64,000 bases of DNA from Alphaproteobacteria bacterium (GCA_027045875.1 JALUAG010000011.1:26143-90142); one strand, 5' to 3'. Positions 30,524 through 39,530 are shown, counted from the first letter of the stretch. Numbers and translations: made by a program. Notes: generated by a model from the letters alone, not told the origin.

Positions 30524-30539
30524 TGTCACGGAATGTCAC
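30524..30539. promoter_or_regulatory. Tandem TGTCAC repeat, likely response-regulator site
   Basis: TGTCAC occurs at 30524-30529 and again at 30534-30539, a direct repeat with exactly ten-base spacing, one helical turn. OmpR/PhoB-type dimers bind such tandem half-sites. It lies 68 bases upstream of the response-regulator ATG and about 109 bases upstream of the EF-hand ATG, in the shared divergent promoter region. Binding by this regulator is inferred. Confidence 0.55.
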
Positions 30540-30647
30540 AAGGGCCAGCTCTCGAAAGATCCGTTACCATCCGGGCGCCCGGAGACGATAGTTCTGCGAC
30601 CTTCACCCCCCATATCGAGCACGGGCACAACACGAGGAGGTCGCAGG

Positions 30648-31181
30648 ATGAAGACCTGGAAGAAGTTGACAGTCGCGGGCGCCGCGGTCGCCCTCGTCGG
30701 CGGGGCGGTGCTCGTGGGCGGCGCCTACGCCGACTCGAGCTGGGACGACGACTACTACGGCATGGGCTTCATGATGATGGGCGGCAAGGACGCGATGCGT
30801 CACGGCGGCCCGGGTACCATGCTGCGGAAGTTCGACCTCGACGGTGACGGCAGGATCACCCGCGAAGAGGCGCTCCAATCCCGCGCCGACGAGCTCGCGA
30901 AGTACGACGCCGACGGCGACGGCAGGCTCAGCGTCAGGGAATACGAGCGGCTCTGGCTCGACTACACCCGTCCGATGCTCGTCCGGCGCTTTCAGATGCA
31001 CGACACGGATGCCGACGGTCAGGTGACCAGGGAGGAGTTCGGCGCCATCGTCGATCGCATGTTCTGGCGCATGGACAGGAACGGTGACGGCGTCATCGGA
31101 CCCGCCGAGATGCGCCGGGCCGCCAAGTGGAAGAAGGAGCGCTACGAGTATCGTCGCTACCGCGACGATGACGACGACTGA
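30648..31181 (+). CDS. Periplasmic four-EF-hand protein
   Basis: A 177-residue exported protein. Signal peptide ends near AYA (residue 29). Four canonical EF-hand loops follow: DLDGDGRITREE (63-74), DADGDGRLSVRE (87-98), DTDADGQVTREE (119-130) and DRNGDGVIGPAE (143-154), arranged as two pairs; each has Asp at 1, 3 and 5 (Asn at 3 in the last) and Glu at 12, so calcium binding is likely. A Met/Gly-rich segment (38-58) precedes them and the protein ends with five Asp. A strong GAGGAGG ribosome site precedes the ATG. It is divergent from the two-component genes and followed by cytochrome b561, suggesting a calcium or cation response unit. Confidence 0.9.
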   Translation: MKTWKKLTVAGAAVALVGGAVLVGGAYADSSWDDDYYGMGFMMMGGKDAMRHGGPGTMLRKFDLDGDGRITREEALQSRADELAKYDADGDGRLSVREYERLWLDYTRPMLVRRFQMHDTDADGQVTREEFGAIVDRMFWRMDRNGDGVIGPAEMRRAAKWKKERYEYRRYRDDDDD

Positions 31182-31281
31182 ACCTCGTACCCCCGGGGCG
31201 GGACCGCGACCCGGCCCCGGGGACCTCCGTCCGGCGATCGCCCCGGACGGCGGCCGAAGGAACGGAAGAGGGAGCCCGCCC

Positions 31282-31905
31282 ATGTCCGCGTTGCGTGACA
31301 CACCGGAAGGCTACGGCCTGGTGACAAGAGCCCTACACTGGTCGGTGGCCGCCCTGATGATCGGAAATTTCGCCCTCGGTCTCCTCGGCGAGGAGGCGGA
31401 AGGCAGCGGCCTCGTCTATGATCTGCACGTTTCGCTGGGGTTGCTGACCGGTGTCCTGGTGGTGATCTGGATCCTGTGGCGGCTCGCCAATCCCAAGCCG
31501 GAGCCGCTGTCGCGCAGCCCGCTCGAACGCGGCCTCGCGCGCGGCGTCCAGTTCGCCCTGCTGCTGCTCACCCTGCTGATCGTGGCGAGCGGCGTGGGCG
31601 GTGTCCTGGGCGAGGGGCGGCCGCTCAGTTTCTTCGGTGTCGACCTCGCCGCCGCCTCGTCGTCGCCCGTCCCTTACGGCGAGCCCTCCCTGCGCAACGG
31701 CTGGTTCGAGGAGGAGGAGTACGAGGACGAATATGGCGAAACGGAAGCCGGTGAGTTCTGGGAAGAATTGCACGAACTGCTCTCCCAGCCCCTGTTCCTG
31801 CTGCTGCTGGCGCTGCACCTGGGCGGTGTCCTGAAGCACCATTTCGTCGATCGCGACCGGACGCTCGCCCGAATGCTGGGCGGCCTGCGGGGTGCCGCTT
31901 CCTAG
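31282..31905 (+). CDS. Cytochrome b561-family membrane protein with acidic loop
   Basis: A 207-residue di-heme-type b561 protein of the prokaryotic (CybB-like) group, with four helices. Candidate heme ligands are His19 (RALHWSVAALM), His49 (YDLHVSLG), His179 (ALHLGGVL) and His186/187. The loop before the last helix (142-165) is strongly acidic (GWFEEEEYEDEYGETEAGEF), echoing the acidic tract of the nearby kinase. Such proteins carry electrons between the quinone pool and periplasmic partners. It is probably cotranscribed with the EF-hand gene, 100 bases upstream. Its TAG stop shares a CTAG with the convergent ABC gene. Confidence 0.88.
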   Translation: MSALRDTPEGYGLVTRALHWSVAALMIGNFALGLLGEEAEGSGLVYDLHVSLGLLTGVLVVIWILWRLANPKPEPLSRSPLERGLARGVQFALLLLTLLIVASGVGGVLGEGRPLSFFGVDLAAASSSPVPYGEPSLRNGWFEEEEYEDEYGETEAGEFWEELHELLSQPLFLLLLALHLGGVLKHHFVDRDRTLARMLGGLRGAAS

Positions 31906-33548
31906 CGGTCGGCGGCTTCCATCACCGCCTCGCCGCGGGCCTTCCGTTCGGCCCGCTCGCGCAACACGCGATCGAGCCAGCCCACTTCCATCTCCGGCAC
32001 CGAGGAGAGCAGGAGATCGGTATAGGGATGATGGGGCGGCGAGAGGATCTCGGACTTCGGTCCCTGCTCCACCACTCGTCCCTCGAGCATGACCACGATG
32101 TCGTCGGCGATCGCCTTCACCGTCGCCAGATCGTGGGTGATGAAGAGGTAGGCGACGCCGGTCTCCTCCTGGAGGCGCAGCAGCAGACGCAGGACCGCGT
32201 CCGCCACCTGCACGTCGAGGGCGCTCGTGACCTCGTCGCAGATGATCACCTCGGGCCGCGCGGCCAGTGCCCGGGCGATGCAGACGCGCTGCTTCTGTCC
32301 CCCCGAGAGCTCGGCCGGATAGCGGTCGGCGAAGCCCGCGGGCAGCTCCACCTCCTCGAGCAGCCGCTCGACCTCGCGCCGACGCTCGGCACCGTTCGTG
32401 CCGAAGTAGAAGGTCAGCACCCGGCCGACGATCTCCTCCACCTTCTGCCGCGGGTTGAGGGCCACGTCGGGCATCTGGTAGACGAGCTGGATGCGCCGGA
32501 GCTGATCCTTGGCCCGCTCCTTGAGCGACGGCGGCAGCGGCCGCCCGTCGAGCCGGACTTCGCCCTTGCGCGGCGGCAGGAGACCGGTGATCACCCGCGC
32601 GAGGGTGGATTTCCCCGAACCCGATTCGCCCACGACCGCCACCGTCCGCCCCGCTTCGAGGCACACCGACACGTCGAACAGCACCGGCACCGCCCCGTAG
32701 GCGGCGTCGACGTGGCGGACCTCGAGTAGCGGCGCCCCGCCGCTTCGGGGCTTTTCCGGCTTCTGCACCCGGCGCACGCCGACGAGGGCCCGGGTGTAGT
32801 CCTCGCGCGGCGCCTCCAGGATCCGCTCGGTCGGTCCCACCTCCACCTCGAGCCCGTGGCGGAGCACCATGATCCGATGGGCCATCTGGGCCACCAGCGC
32901 GAGATCGTGGGTGATGTAGATGGCCGCCATGCCCTCGTCGGTGATGGCCTCCCGGATGGCCGCCAGTACCTCGATCTGCGTCGTGACGTCGAGGGCGGTG
33001 GTCGGCTCGTCGAAGACGATGAGATCGGGGCGGGGGACCATCGCCATCACCGTCATCGCCCGCTGGAGCTGGCCGCCCGACACCTGGTGAGGGTAGCGGC
33101 GTCCGAACGTCGCAGGATCGGGGAGCTTCAGCTTGGCGTAGAGGCGGCGGGCCTCCGCCCGGGCCTCCCCGGGCGACATGATGCCGTGCTGCACCGCGGC
33201 CTCGATCACCTGGTCGTCGAGCCGGTGGGCCGGGTTGAAGGCGGCCGCCGCCGACTGCGCCACGTAGCAGACGCGCACGCCGCGGATCTCGCGCAGCTTC
33301 TCCGACGTGGCGCCGAACAGCTCCTCGCCCTCGAGCCGGATCGAGCCACGGGCGAGACGACAGCCGTGGCGGGCGTAGCCGAGGGCGGCGAGGCCGATCG
33401 TCGACTTGCCGGCACCCGATTCGCCGATGAGCCCCAGCACCCGGGCGGGCTCGAGCTCCAGGGAGACGCCCTTGACGATCTCCTGCCAGCGGCCGTCCTC
33501 GCCCAGGGCCTCGATGTGGAGATCGCGGATCTCGAGCAGCATCGCCAT
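31902..33548 (-). CDS. Fused double ATPase of an oligopeptide-type ABC importer
   Basis: 548 residues carrying two complete nucleotide-binding domains, equivalent to DppD-DppF fused (YejF-like layout). Domain 1: Walker A GESGAGKST, signature VSGGQLQRAM, Walker [13 protein letters not shown]. Domain 2 (from about 270): [35 protein letters not shown], and H-loops ITHDLA in both. It drives uptake through the permeases encoded just upstream (gap of three bases). It is the last gene of the operon binding protein, DppB, DppC, ATPase. Substrate not predictable. Confidence 0.94.
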   Translation of the reverse strand: MAMLLEIRDLHIEALGEDGRWQEIVKGVSLELEPARVLGLIGESGAGKSTIGLAALGYARHGCRLARGSIRLEGEELFGATSEKLREIRGVRVCYVAQSAAAAFNPAHRLDDQVIEAAVQHGIMSPGEARAEARRLYAKLKLPDPATFGRRYPHQVSGGQLQRAMTVMAMVPRPDLIVFDEPTTALDVTTQIEVLAAIREAITDEGMAAIYITHDLALVAQMAHRIMVLRHGLEVEVGPTERILEAPREDYTRALVGVRRVQKPEKPRSGGAPLLEVRHVDAAYGAVPVLFDVSVCLEAGRTVAVVGESGSGKSTLARVITGLLPPRKGEVRLDGRPLPPSLKERAKDQLRRIQLVYQMPDVALNPRQKVEEIVGRVLTFYFGTNGAERRREVERLLEEVELPAGFADRYPAELSGGQKQRVCIARALAARPEVIICDEVTSALDVQVADAVLRLLLRLQEETGVAYLFITHDLATVKAIADDIVVMLEGRVVEQGPKSEILSPPHHPYTDLLLSSVPEMEVGWLDRVLRERAERKARGEAVMEAADR

Positions 33549-33551
33549 CGC

Positions 33552-34361
33552 TCAGGCTCCGCGCCGCGCCGTCGAGGAACGCTCGAGCTGCCAGTCCACC
33601 ACCAGATTGACGCCGATGGTGAGGACGGCGATGGCGGCGGCGGGAATGAGGGGAATCGGCAGCCCGAAGCTGATGGCGTTGGCGTTGTCGCGCACCATGC
33701 CGCCCCAGTCGGCCGCCGGCGGCTGGATGCCGAGGCCGAGGAAGGAGAGGGAGCTCAGGAACAGGAAGGCGAAACAGAAGCGCAGCCCGAACTCGGCGAT
33801 GAGGGGCGGCAGGGTGTTGGGCAGCACCTCACGGAAGACGATCCAGCCCAGGCGTTCGCCGCGCAGCCGCGCCACCTCGACGAAATCCATCACCACCACG
33901 TCCATCGCCACCGCACGCGCGAGCCGGAAGACGCGGGTCGAATCGAGCACCGCGATGACCAGGATCAGGATCACCACCGAAGGCGGCAGCACGGCCAGGA
34001 CGACGAGGGCGAAGATGAGGGTCGGAATGGCCATCAGCGTATCGATGGCCCGGCTCAGCACCATGTCCACCCAGCCGCCCACCACCGCCGCCAGATAGCC
34101 GAGGGTCATGCCGATGGTGAAGGAGAGGAGGGTGGCGGCGAGGGCGACGCCGATGGTGCGCGAGGCCCCCCACAGAAGCCGGCTCAGCATGTCGCGGCCG
34201 AGATTGTCGGTGCCGAGCGGATGGGCGGCGGAGAAGGGCTCCCAGACATCGCCCACCACCTCCGCCTCGCCGTAGGGCGAGACCAGGGGGCCGATCACCG
34301 CCGCCGCCACGTAGACGGCGATGATGGCGAAGCCGACGAGGACGCTGGGACGCGGGCGCAT
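33552..34361 (-). CDS. Oligopeptide-type ABC permease (DppC-like)
   Basis: A 269-residue membrane subunit of the DppC/OppC group: six helices, the periplasmic HPLGTDNLGRDMLSRLLWGAS segment after helix 1, and the cytoplasmic EAA-like loop VEVARLRGERLGWIVFREVLPN. The family's C-terminal SFLGLGIQPPAADWGGMV is present. It lies between DppB-like and ATPase genes with gaps of three bases each. Confidence 0.94.
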   Translation of the reverse strand: MRPRPSVLVGFAIIAVYVAAAVIGPLVSPYGEAEVVGDVWEPFSAAHPLGTDNLGRDMLSRLLWGASRTIGVALAATLLSFTIGMTLGYLAAVVGGWVDMVLSRAIDTLMAIPTLIFALVVLAVLPPSVVILILVIAVLDSTRVFRLARAVAMDVVVMDFVEVARLRGERLGWIVFREVLPNTLPPLIAEFGLRFCFAFLFLSSLSFLGLGIQPPAADWGGMVRDNANAISFGLPIPLIPAAAIAVLTIGVNLVVDWQLERSSTARRGA

Positions 34362-34364
34362 CGG

Positions 34365-35321
34365 CTATCTCGCATGCCGGATGCGCGGGTTGGCGAGGAT
34401 CGCCAGCACGTCCGCGGTGAGATTGAGCAGCACGTAGGTGGCGGCGAAGATGATGCCGGTCGCCTGCACCACCGGCACGTCCCGCTTGGCCACCGCATCG
34501 ACCATGAGCTGTCCCATGCCGGGGTAGACGAACACCACCTCCACCACCACCACGCCGACCACCAGATAGGCGAGGTTGATCACCACCACGTTGATGATCG
34601 GCGAGAGGGCGTTGGGCAGGGCGTGCCGGAGGGTGATGCGCGCACGGGTGAGCCCCTTGAGCTCGGCGGTCTCGATGTAGGGGCTGGCCATGACGTTGAC
34701 GATCGCCGCCCGGGTCATGCGCATCATGTGGGCGATGACGACGAGGGACAGGGTGGCGACCGGCAGGGTCACCGCGTAGAGCCGGTCGGCGAAACTCATG
34801 CCCGGGAACACGCTGGCGATGGACGGTACCCAGAACAGCTTCACCGCGAAGACGAAGATCAGGATGTAGCCGATGAAGAACTCCGGCATGGAGATGGCCG
34901 ACAGGGTGACGATGGAGATCGCCTTGTCGAGCCAGGTCTCGCGGTAGCGGGCGGCGACGATGCCCAGGGTGATGGCCACCGGCACCGCGAAGGCGGCGGC
35001 CACGCCGGCAAGGAAGAGGGTGTTCTCGAGGCGGCCCGCGATCATCTCGCCGATGGGCACGCGATTGGCGAGGGAGGTGCCGAGATCGCCCCGAAGGAAC
35101 CCCGAGAGCCAGTCGAGATAGCGGATCCAGGCCGGGCGATCGAGCCCGAGGTCCTCGCGGATCGCCGCCACCGCCTCGGGGGTGGCGGACTGGCCGAGGA
35201 TCGCCTGGGCGACGTCGCCGGGAAGGATCTCGGTGCCGGCGAAGATCAGGGCCGACACCACGAGGAGGGTGCCCGCGCCCAGCGCCAGGCGCTGGGCGAC
35301 GAGCTTGACGAGTGGATGCAT
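34365..35321 (-). CDS. Oligopeptide-type ABC permease (DppB-like)
   Basis: A 318-residue membrane subunit of the DppB/OppB group: N-terminal helix followed by a large periplasmic loop with LDWLSGFLRGDLGTSL, six helices, and the coupling loop TAELKGLTRARITLRHALPNALSP. The VVVVEVVFVYPGMGQLMVDAV block near the C-terminus is diagnostic. It starts four bases after the binding-protein stop. Confidence 0.94.
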   Translation of the reverse strand: MHPLVKLVAQRLALGAGTLLVVSALIFAGTEILPGDVAQAILGQSATPEAVAAIREDLGLDRPAWIRYLDWLSGFLRGDLGTSLANRVPIGEMIAGRLENTLFLAGVAAAFAVPVAITLGIVAARYRETWLDKAISIVTLSAISMPEFFIGYILIFVFAVKLFWVPSIASVFPGMSFADRLYAVTLPVATLSLVVIAHMMRMTRAAIVNVMASPYIETAELKGLTRARITLRHALPNALSPIINVVVINLAYLVVGVVVVEVVFVYPGMGQLMVDAVAKRDVPVVQATGIIFAATYVLLNLTADVLAILANPRIRHAR

Positions 35322-35325
35322 GGAC

Positions 35326-36900
35326 TCAGAGGTCGGTGAAGTAGAGCTGCTCCGACACCCGGAGACCGGTCAGCACGGGCACCGGCACGAAGCCGGCGAC
35401 ATTGTCCCGCGAGCCGAACAGGTAGTTGTTGAACATGGGGATGATCTCGCCGCCGTCCTCCCAGACCATCTTCTGCATTTCCCAGTAGAGCTGCTTGCGC
35501 TTCTCGAAATCGAGCTCGGCCCGGGCCTCGATCAGCAGCTTGTCGAACTCGGGACGCTTCCAGAAGCTCTCGTTCCACGGCGCATCCGACTTGTAGGCCA
35601 CCGAGAACATGAGATCGGCCGTCGGCCGCCCGCCCCAGTAGGAGCCCACGAACGGCTTCTTCATCCACACGTTGGACCAGTAGCCGTCATTGGGCTCGCG
35701 CACGACCTCGAGCTTGATGCCCGCCTTCGCCAGATGCTGGGCGTAGAGCTGGGCGGCGTCCACCGCCCCGGTGAAGGCGGCATCGGCGATGTGCAGCTGG
35801 ATGGGCCCCTCGTAGCCCGACTTTTCCATGTGGAACTTGGCCTTGTCGGGATCGTAGGTGCGCTGCGGCAGCTCGCTGTTGAAGAAGGGGTCGAAGTCGG
35901 GGATCGGATGGTCGTTGCCGATCCGCCCGTAGCCGCGCAGGATCTTGTCCACCAGTTCCTCGCGGTCGATGCCCCATTTGAGGGCGAGACGGAGGTGGTT
36001 GTTGTCGAAGGGCGGCGTGTCGCAGCGCATCACGAAGGTGTAGTGGCCGGCGCTCGGCACGTCGATGACCAGCACCCCGGGCGCCCGCTCCAGCAGGTTC
36101 ACCGTCTTCGGATCGAGACGGTTGATGAAATGCACGGCGCCCGTCTGCAGGGCGCTCGTGCGGGCGGTGAGATCGTTGAGGGCCAGGGTCTCGACCGAAT
36201 CGGCCCAGCCGCGCCCCTCCTTCCAGTAGTCCGGATTGCGCTTGGCCAGGGTCCGCACACCCGGCTCGAAGCTCTCGATGACATAGGGGCCGGTGCCGAT
36301 TGCCTCGGTGAAGTCGCTGCCCTCGGGAACGATCAGCACGTGATAGTCCGAGAGCACGTAGGGGAGATCGGCGCTCGGGGTCTCGAGCTCGAAGGTGACC
36401 TCGTACTTGCCGGTCGCCTTCACCTCCTTGATGACCTCGAGATAGCCCTTGGCGCCCGACTTCGAATCGGGTCCCCGGTGATGGTTCACCGAATAGACCA
36501 CGTCGGGCGCGGTCATCTCCTTGCCGTTGTGGAACGTGACGCCCTTTCTGAGCTTGAACACCCAGACCGAGGCGTCGGCACTGGCCTCCCAGCTCTCCGC
36601 GAGTTCGGGGATGGGCTGGACCTTCTCGTCGAGCTCCACGAGACAGTTGCCCCACTGGTAGCCGACGGTCTGGGCGTAGGTCGCGGTGTAGGTCGCCGGA
36701 TCGAGGCTGTCGGTGGCGGCCGCCCCGTCGAGCCCCAGCTTCAGATGCCCGCCGCGTTTCGGCGTCTCCGCCCACGCGCGCCCTAGCAGCCCCGGCGCCA
36801 GCGCCGCCGAGGCGCCGAGCAGCGCCGTCGAGCCGAGAAAACGGCGTCGCGGCAGAAGCAGTCCGCCGTGCCCGGATCCCGTTCCCGGTTTTTCGGCCAT
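35326..36900 (-). CDS. Oligopeptide-type ABC substrate-binding protein, Tat-exported
   Basis: A 524-residue family-5 extracellular binding protein. The N-terminus has a twin-arginine signal (LLPRRRFLGSTALLGASAAL, residues 15-34) with cleavage near GRAWA. Family blocks are [39 protein letters not shown] and GTGPYVIESFEPG. First gene of its operon. Tat export implies folding before export. The ligand is unknown; family 5 binds peptides, opines, sugars or metal chelates. Confidence 0.94.
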   Translation of the reverse strand: MAEKPGTGSGHGGLLLPRRRFLGSTALLGASAALAPGLLGRAWAETPKRGGHLKLGLDGAAATDSLDPATYTATYAQTVGYQWGNCLVELDEKVQPIPELAESWEASADASVWVFKLRKGVTFHNGKEMTAPDVVYSVNHHRGPDSKSGAKGYLEVIKEVKATGKYEVTFELETPSADLPYVLSDYHVLIVPEGSDFTEAIGTGPYVIESFEPGVRTLAKRNPDYWKEGRGWADSVETLALNDLTARTSALQTGAVHFINRLDPKTVNLLERAPGVLVIDVPSAGHYTFVMRCDTPPFDNNHLRLALKWGIDREELVDKILRGYGRIGNDHPIPDFDPFFNSELPQRTYDPDKAKFHMEKSGYEGPIQLHIADAAFTGAVDAAQLYAQHLAKAGIKLEVVREPNDGYWSNVWMKKPFVGSYWGGRPTADLMFSVAYKSDAPWNESFWKRPEFDKLLIEARAELDFEKRKQLYWEMQKMVWEDGGEIIPMFNNYLFGSRDNVAGFVPVPVLTGLRVSEQLYFTDL

Positions 36901-37112
36901 CGCCCCACTCCCTTCCTGTTGTCCCGCCCCTGCGAGGGGTCGGATGCCGTTGTGGCGGAAGTTTGGCCGACCTGGGCCCGAGGATCAACCGTCGCCTGAT
37001 TGCAGCGGCCGACCCTCGAGGGCGGCCGAGGGGCATTCGCGAGTGGCACTTTACGTCGGGCGCCGCCGTCGCTACTCGGGTACGTCCATGGTAGCGATCC
37101 CCGCAGCTCGGA

Positions 37113-37853
37113 GTGCGCTTCATGCACGCGTCGCCGCCGAATTCGATCCGCCGGCAACTGACGAACGCCGGAGACCGCGAACGAGTGGCGCTGGGCGATC
37201 GATCGGCGAAGAAGAATTTCGCGGAACGGCTCTCCCGAGCATTGGCGCAACTGGTCGCCGACGGACTCCGCGAAGCGTTTCCGGGAATTTTGCCTGACGA
37301 AAGGGGACGAGGACAGGAGTCGAGAGCTCGAACCGCTCGGGGATTCAAGAAGCTGGACGTGAATTACAGCACCCCGGAACTCGGCTTGGGACTGGGCGTC
37401 TCCATCAAGACACTCAACTTCGTCGATCCTCGTTCCTCGCGATACACGAAGAACTACACACGCATCGACAACGAACTCAGGGCAGAAGCGATGGACTACC
37501 ATCGCCGGCAGCCCTACGCGGTACTGGTCGCCCTCGTGTTCCTTCCGATCGACGCTTGCGACGACGGTTCCCCCGAGCGCAAGTCGAGCCTCGCCAAAGC
37601 GGTAGAGATCTTCCGTTTTCGCGCGGGCCGCGAGGATCCCGGCGATTTGCCGGAGCTGTTCGAACGGATCTTTCTGATGCTCTACGAAACGGCACCCGAG
37701 CGGCTCGGCGAGCTCACGTGTCTGGACGTCTGCGACAAGTTGCCGAAATACGGTCGGCCCCGACGCAACATCCGAACGTTGGCGCAGGTCCTGGACGAAA
37801 TCGTCGCGACCTACGATCAGCGCAACAAACCGAGAATAGAGTGGGACGATTGA
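37113..37853 (+). CDS. Putative type II restriction endonuclease
   Basis: A protein of up to 246 residues with no confident family name. The core KKLDVNYSTPELGLGLGVSIKTLNF resembles a PD-(D/E)xK nuclease core, with Asp82, Glu89 and Lys99 (ORF numbering) as candidates, though the spacing is not canonical. YTKNYTRIDNELRAEAMDYHRRQPYAV and ELFERIFLMLYE look like conserved helical blocks. It is convergent with vsr and a C5-cytosine methyltransferase gene, which is the main reason to call it a restriction enzyme. The start is uncertain: GTG 37113, ATG 37122 or GTG 37185 (with GGAG 11 bases upstream). Third positions are visibly less GC-rich than neighbours, suggesting transfer. Confidence 0.6.
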   Translation: MRFMHASPPNSIRRQLTNAGDRERVALGDRSAKKNFAERLSRALAQLVADGLREAFPGILPDERGRGQESRARTARGFKKLDVNYSTPELGLGLGVSIKTLNFVDPRSSRYTKNYTRIDNELRAEAMDYHRRQPYAVLVALVFLPIDACDDGSPERKSSLAKAVEIFRFRAGREDPGDLPELFERIFLMLYETAPERLGELTCLDVCDKLPKYGRPRRNIRTLAQVLDEIVATYDQRNKPRIEWDD

Positions 37854-37875
37854 GGATGCGCTCCGGACGGCGGAG

Positions 37876-38349
37876 TCACGTGCCGCTCGACGCGTCGTGC
37901 CCGTCGTCGCGACGAACGGACTTTCGCTGCGCTCGGCCGAAGAGGCGCTCGAGTCTCGCTTCGAGTGTCGGCGGATCCCGCACCTGACATTGCCAAAGGA
38001 TGCCGACCCGCATCCCGAGCCGTCTGAGCTCGCGCAGCTTTCGCGCGTCCCGCCGCCTGTTGTCCCGGAACTTCCTTGTCCAGAACTCGCGGTTCGCCGC
38101 GGGAACCGTCGCCAAAGGACAGTTCCTGTGGTGATGCCAGAAACAACCGTTCACGAAAAGCGCCCATCCCCGACTGCGATTGGCGAAATCGGGGCTTCCC
38201 GGCAGCGAGGACACGTTTCTTCTGTAGCCGTGTCCGAGTTTTCGCAGTGCCCGCGCGACCGCCTCTTCCAGATCGGTTTTACGTTGCCGCACACGCTTCA
38301 TGAGAGCGCTGCGCTCCGGCGAACTGGCCGCGGGTCGTTCGCCTGTCAC
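37876..38349 (-). CDS. vsr: Very short patch repair endonuclease Vsr
   Basis: Nicks DNA at T:G mismatches left by deamination of 5-methylcytosine, so that repair restores C. 157 residues. The family opening SPERSALMKRVRQRKTDLEE is followed by SLPGSPDFANRSRGWALFVNGCFWHHH, which holds the catalytic Asp54, the His72-74 cluster and the zinc-binding Cys69/Cys77. GTG at 38349 is chosen because it retains the conserved opening and overlaps the methyltransferase stop as GTGA. An ATG at 38301 would cut into the domain. It is coupled to the methyltransferase whose damage it repairs. Confidence 0.93.
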   Translation of the reverse strand: MTGERPAASSPERSALMKRVRQRKTDLEEAVARALRKLGHGYRRNVSSLPGSPDFANRSRGWALFVNGCFWHHHRNCPLATVPAANREFWTRKFRDNRRRDARKLRELRRLGMRVGILWQCQVRDPPTLEARLERLFGRAQRKSVRRDDGHDASSGT

Positions 38350-39530
38350 TTCGCCGGTACGAGCTCGCGCCCGACCGATTCCCCATCCGACACGCGCTCG
38401 AGGTGGGCACGCACTCGCTCCAGGAAACCGGGAGGGAAGCGCAGCGAACTGCGAGCCGTGCGAGAGAGGAACCCGGCCGTCGCTCTCCTCGAGAGCGGCA
38501 CACCCGGATATCGGAGAAATTCGTGTAGGGGTGGACGACCGCGCCACACGGGAAACGCGCCGACGGCCACTTCGATGCGTTTTTTTCCGTCGAAACGTGC
38601 GGCCGGAGGCCAAGGCGGGCCGGGCAGGGACAGTCGATCCTTCGCACGATCGTAGCCCGTGGGACACGCCAACCGCCTGCCCAGCCAGGCCGCCACCGGT
38701 ACCGTTACCGCGTTGCCCACGAGCGACCAGCGGAGCGATGCGCGGCTCACCGCAGCGGCGGGTAACGTCCAGTTCTCGTGGAATCCCTGGAGCCGTTCCG
38801 CGTCGCGGATGTCGGGTTTCACGATCCGGCCGTCGGGAAGCAGGATGGCGGGTGGAGACGGGATCCCGATCGTGGAGCCGTTCTTGAGGGTGGGGACCGC
38901 GTCCACGGCCCAGCCGAGACCGCGGATTCCTTCCGTCCAATAGAAGCCGTGCGCTCGACGATCGAGGTCGGTACCGGGCATGCGCGGACGGACGTCGTCG
39001 CCGAGGAGTACGGACGCCGGGTCCTCTTCGTTGCTCGCCAAAATGAACACCCTTTCTCGCCGCTGAGGCAAGAAGGCCAACGAATTCACGACCCGGTAGG
39101 CCCAACGATAACCGAGCTCCTCAAGACGCTCGAGGACATGGCTCATCGCACGCCCGCGCCCGAGCTGGAGCATGAAAGACACGTTCTCAAGCAGTACCCA
39201 GGGAACCCGGCGCCGGCCCAAGAGGCGGAAGACTTCGTCGACGAGGCTCGAGCGGGTCCCGGAGATCCCCGCCGTTCTGCCGGCCTGGCTCAAATCCTGG
39301 CACGGGAATCCGGCACAAAGCACGTCCGTGTCCGCCGGCAGGTCGTCGAGATCGCGGACGTCCTCGTGCAACGGCACGTCGGCGAACCGTTCCCGGAGAA
39401 CCGCGATCGCGGGCGCCCAGTTCTCGGAGAGCAGGATCGTCCGGTGCCCTGCGGAAGCGAAACCGAGCTCGAAGCCACCGATCCCGGCGAAAAGACCGAC
39501 GACCTTCAGCGAACGGGCACCGGCTTCCAA
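38346..39530 (-). CDS. C5-cytosine DNA methyltransferase
   Basis: Transfers methyl from S-adenosylmethionine to C5 of cytosine in a specific site. 394 residues: motif I VVGLFAGIGGFELGF, motif IV GFPCQDLSQAG with nucleophile Cys77, motif VI LLENVSF (115-117), motif VIII QRRERVF, and motif X SLVGNAVTVPVAAWLG. The target-recognition region (about 175-250) gives no known site by eye. The C-terminus extends about 90 residues beyond motif X. TTG at 39530 is chosen: AGGAAGGAG lies six bases upstream and no ATG precedes motif I. First gene of a methyltransferase-vsr pair, convergent with a putative endonuclease. Confidence 0.93.
   Translation of the reverse strand: MEAGARSLKVVGLFAGIGGFELGFASAGHRTILLSENWAPAIAVLRERFADVPLHEDVRDLDDLPADTDVLCAGFPCQDLSQAGRTAGISGTRSSLVDEVFRLLGRRRVPWVLLENVSFMLQLGRGRAMSHVLERLEELGYRWAYRVVNSLAFLPQRRERVFILASNEEDPASVLLGDDVRPRMPGTDLDRRAHGFYWTEGIRGLGWAVDAVPTLKNGSTIGIPSPPAILLPDGRIVKPDIRDAERLQGFHENWTLPAAAVSRASLRWSLVGNAVTVPVAAWLGRRLACPTGYDRAKDRLSLPGPPWPPAARFDGKKRIEVAVGAFPVWRGRPPLHEFLRYPGVPLSRRATAGFLSRTARSSLRFPPGFLERVRAHLERVSDGESVGRELVPAK

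Noticed and set aside
37854..37875. Further gene between the putative endonuclease and vsr
   Set aside because: The gap is only 22 bases; the two genes simply converge.
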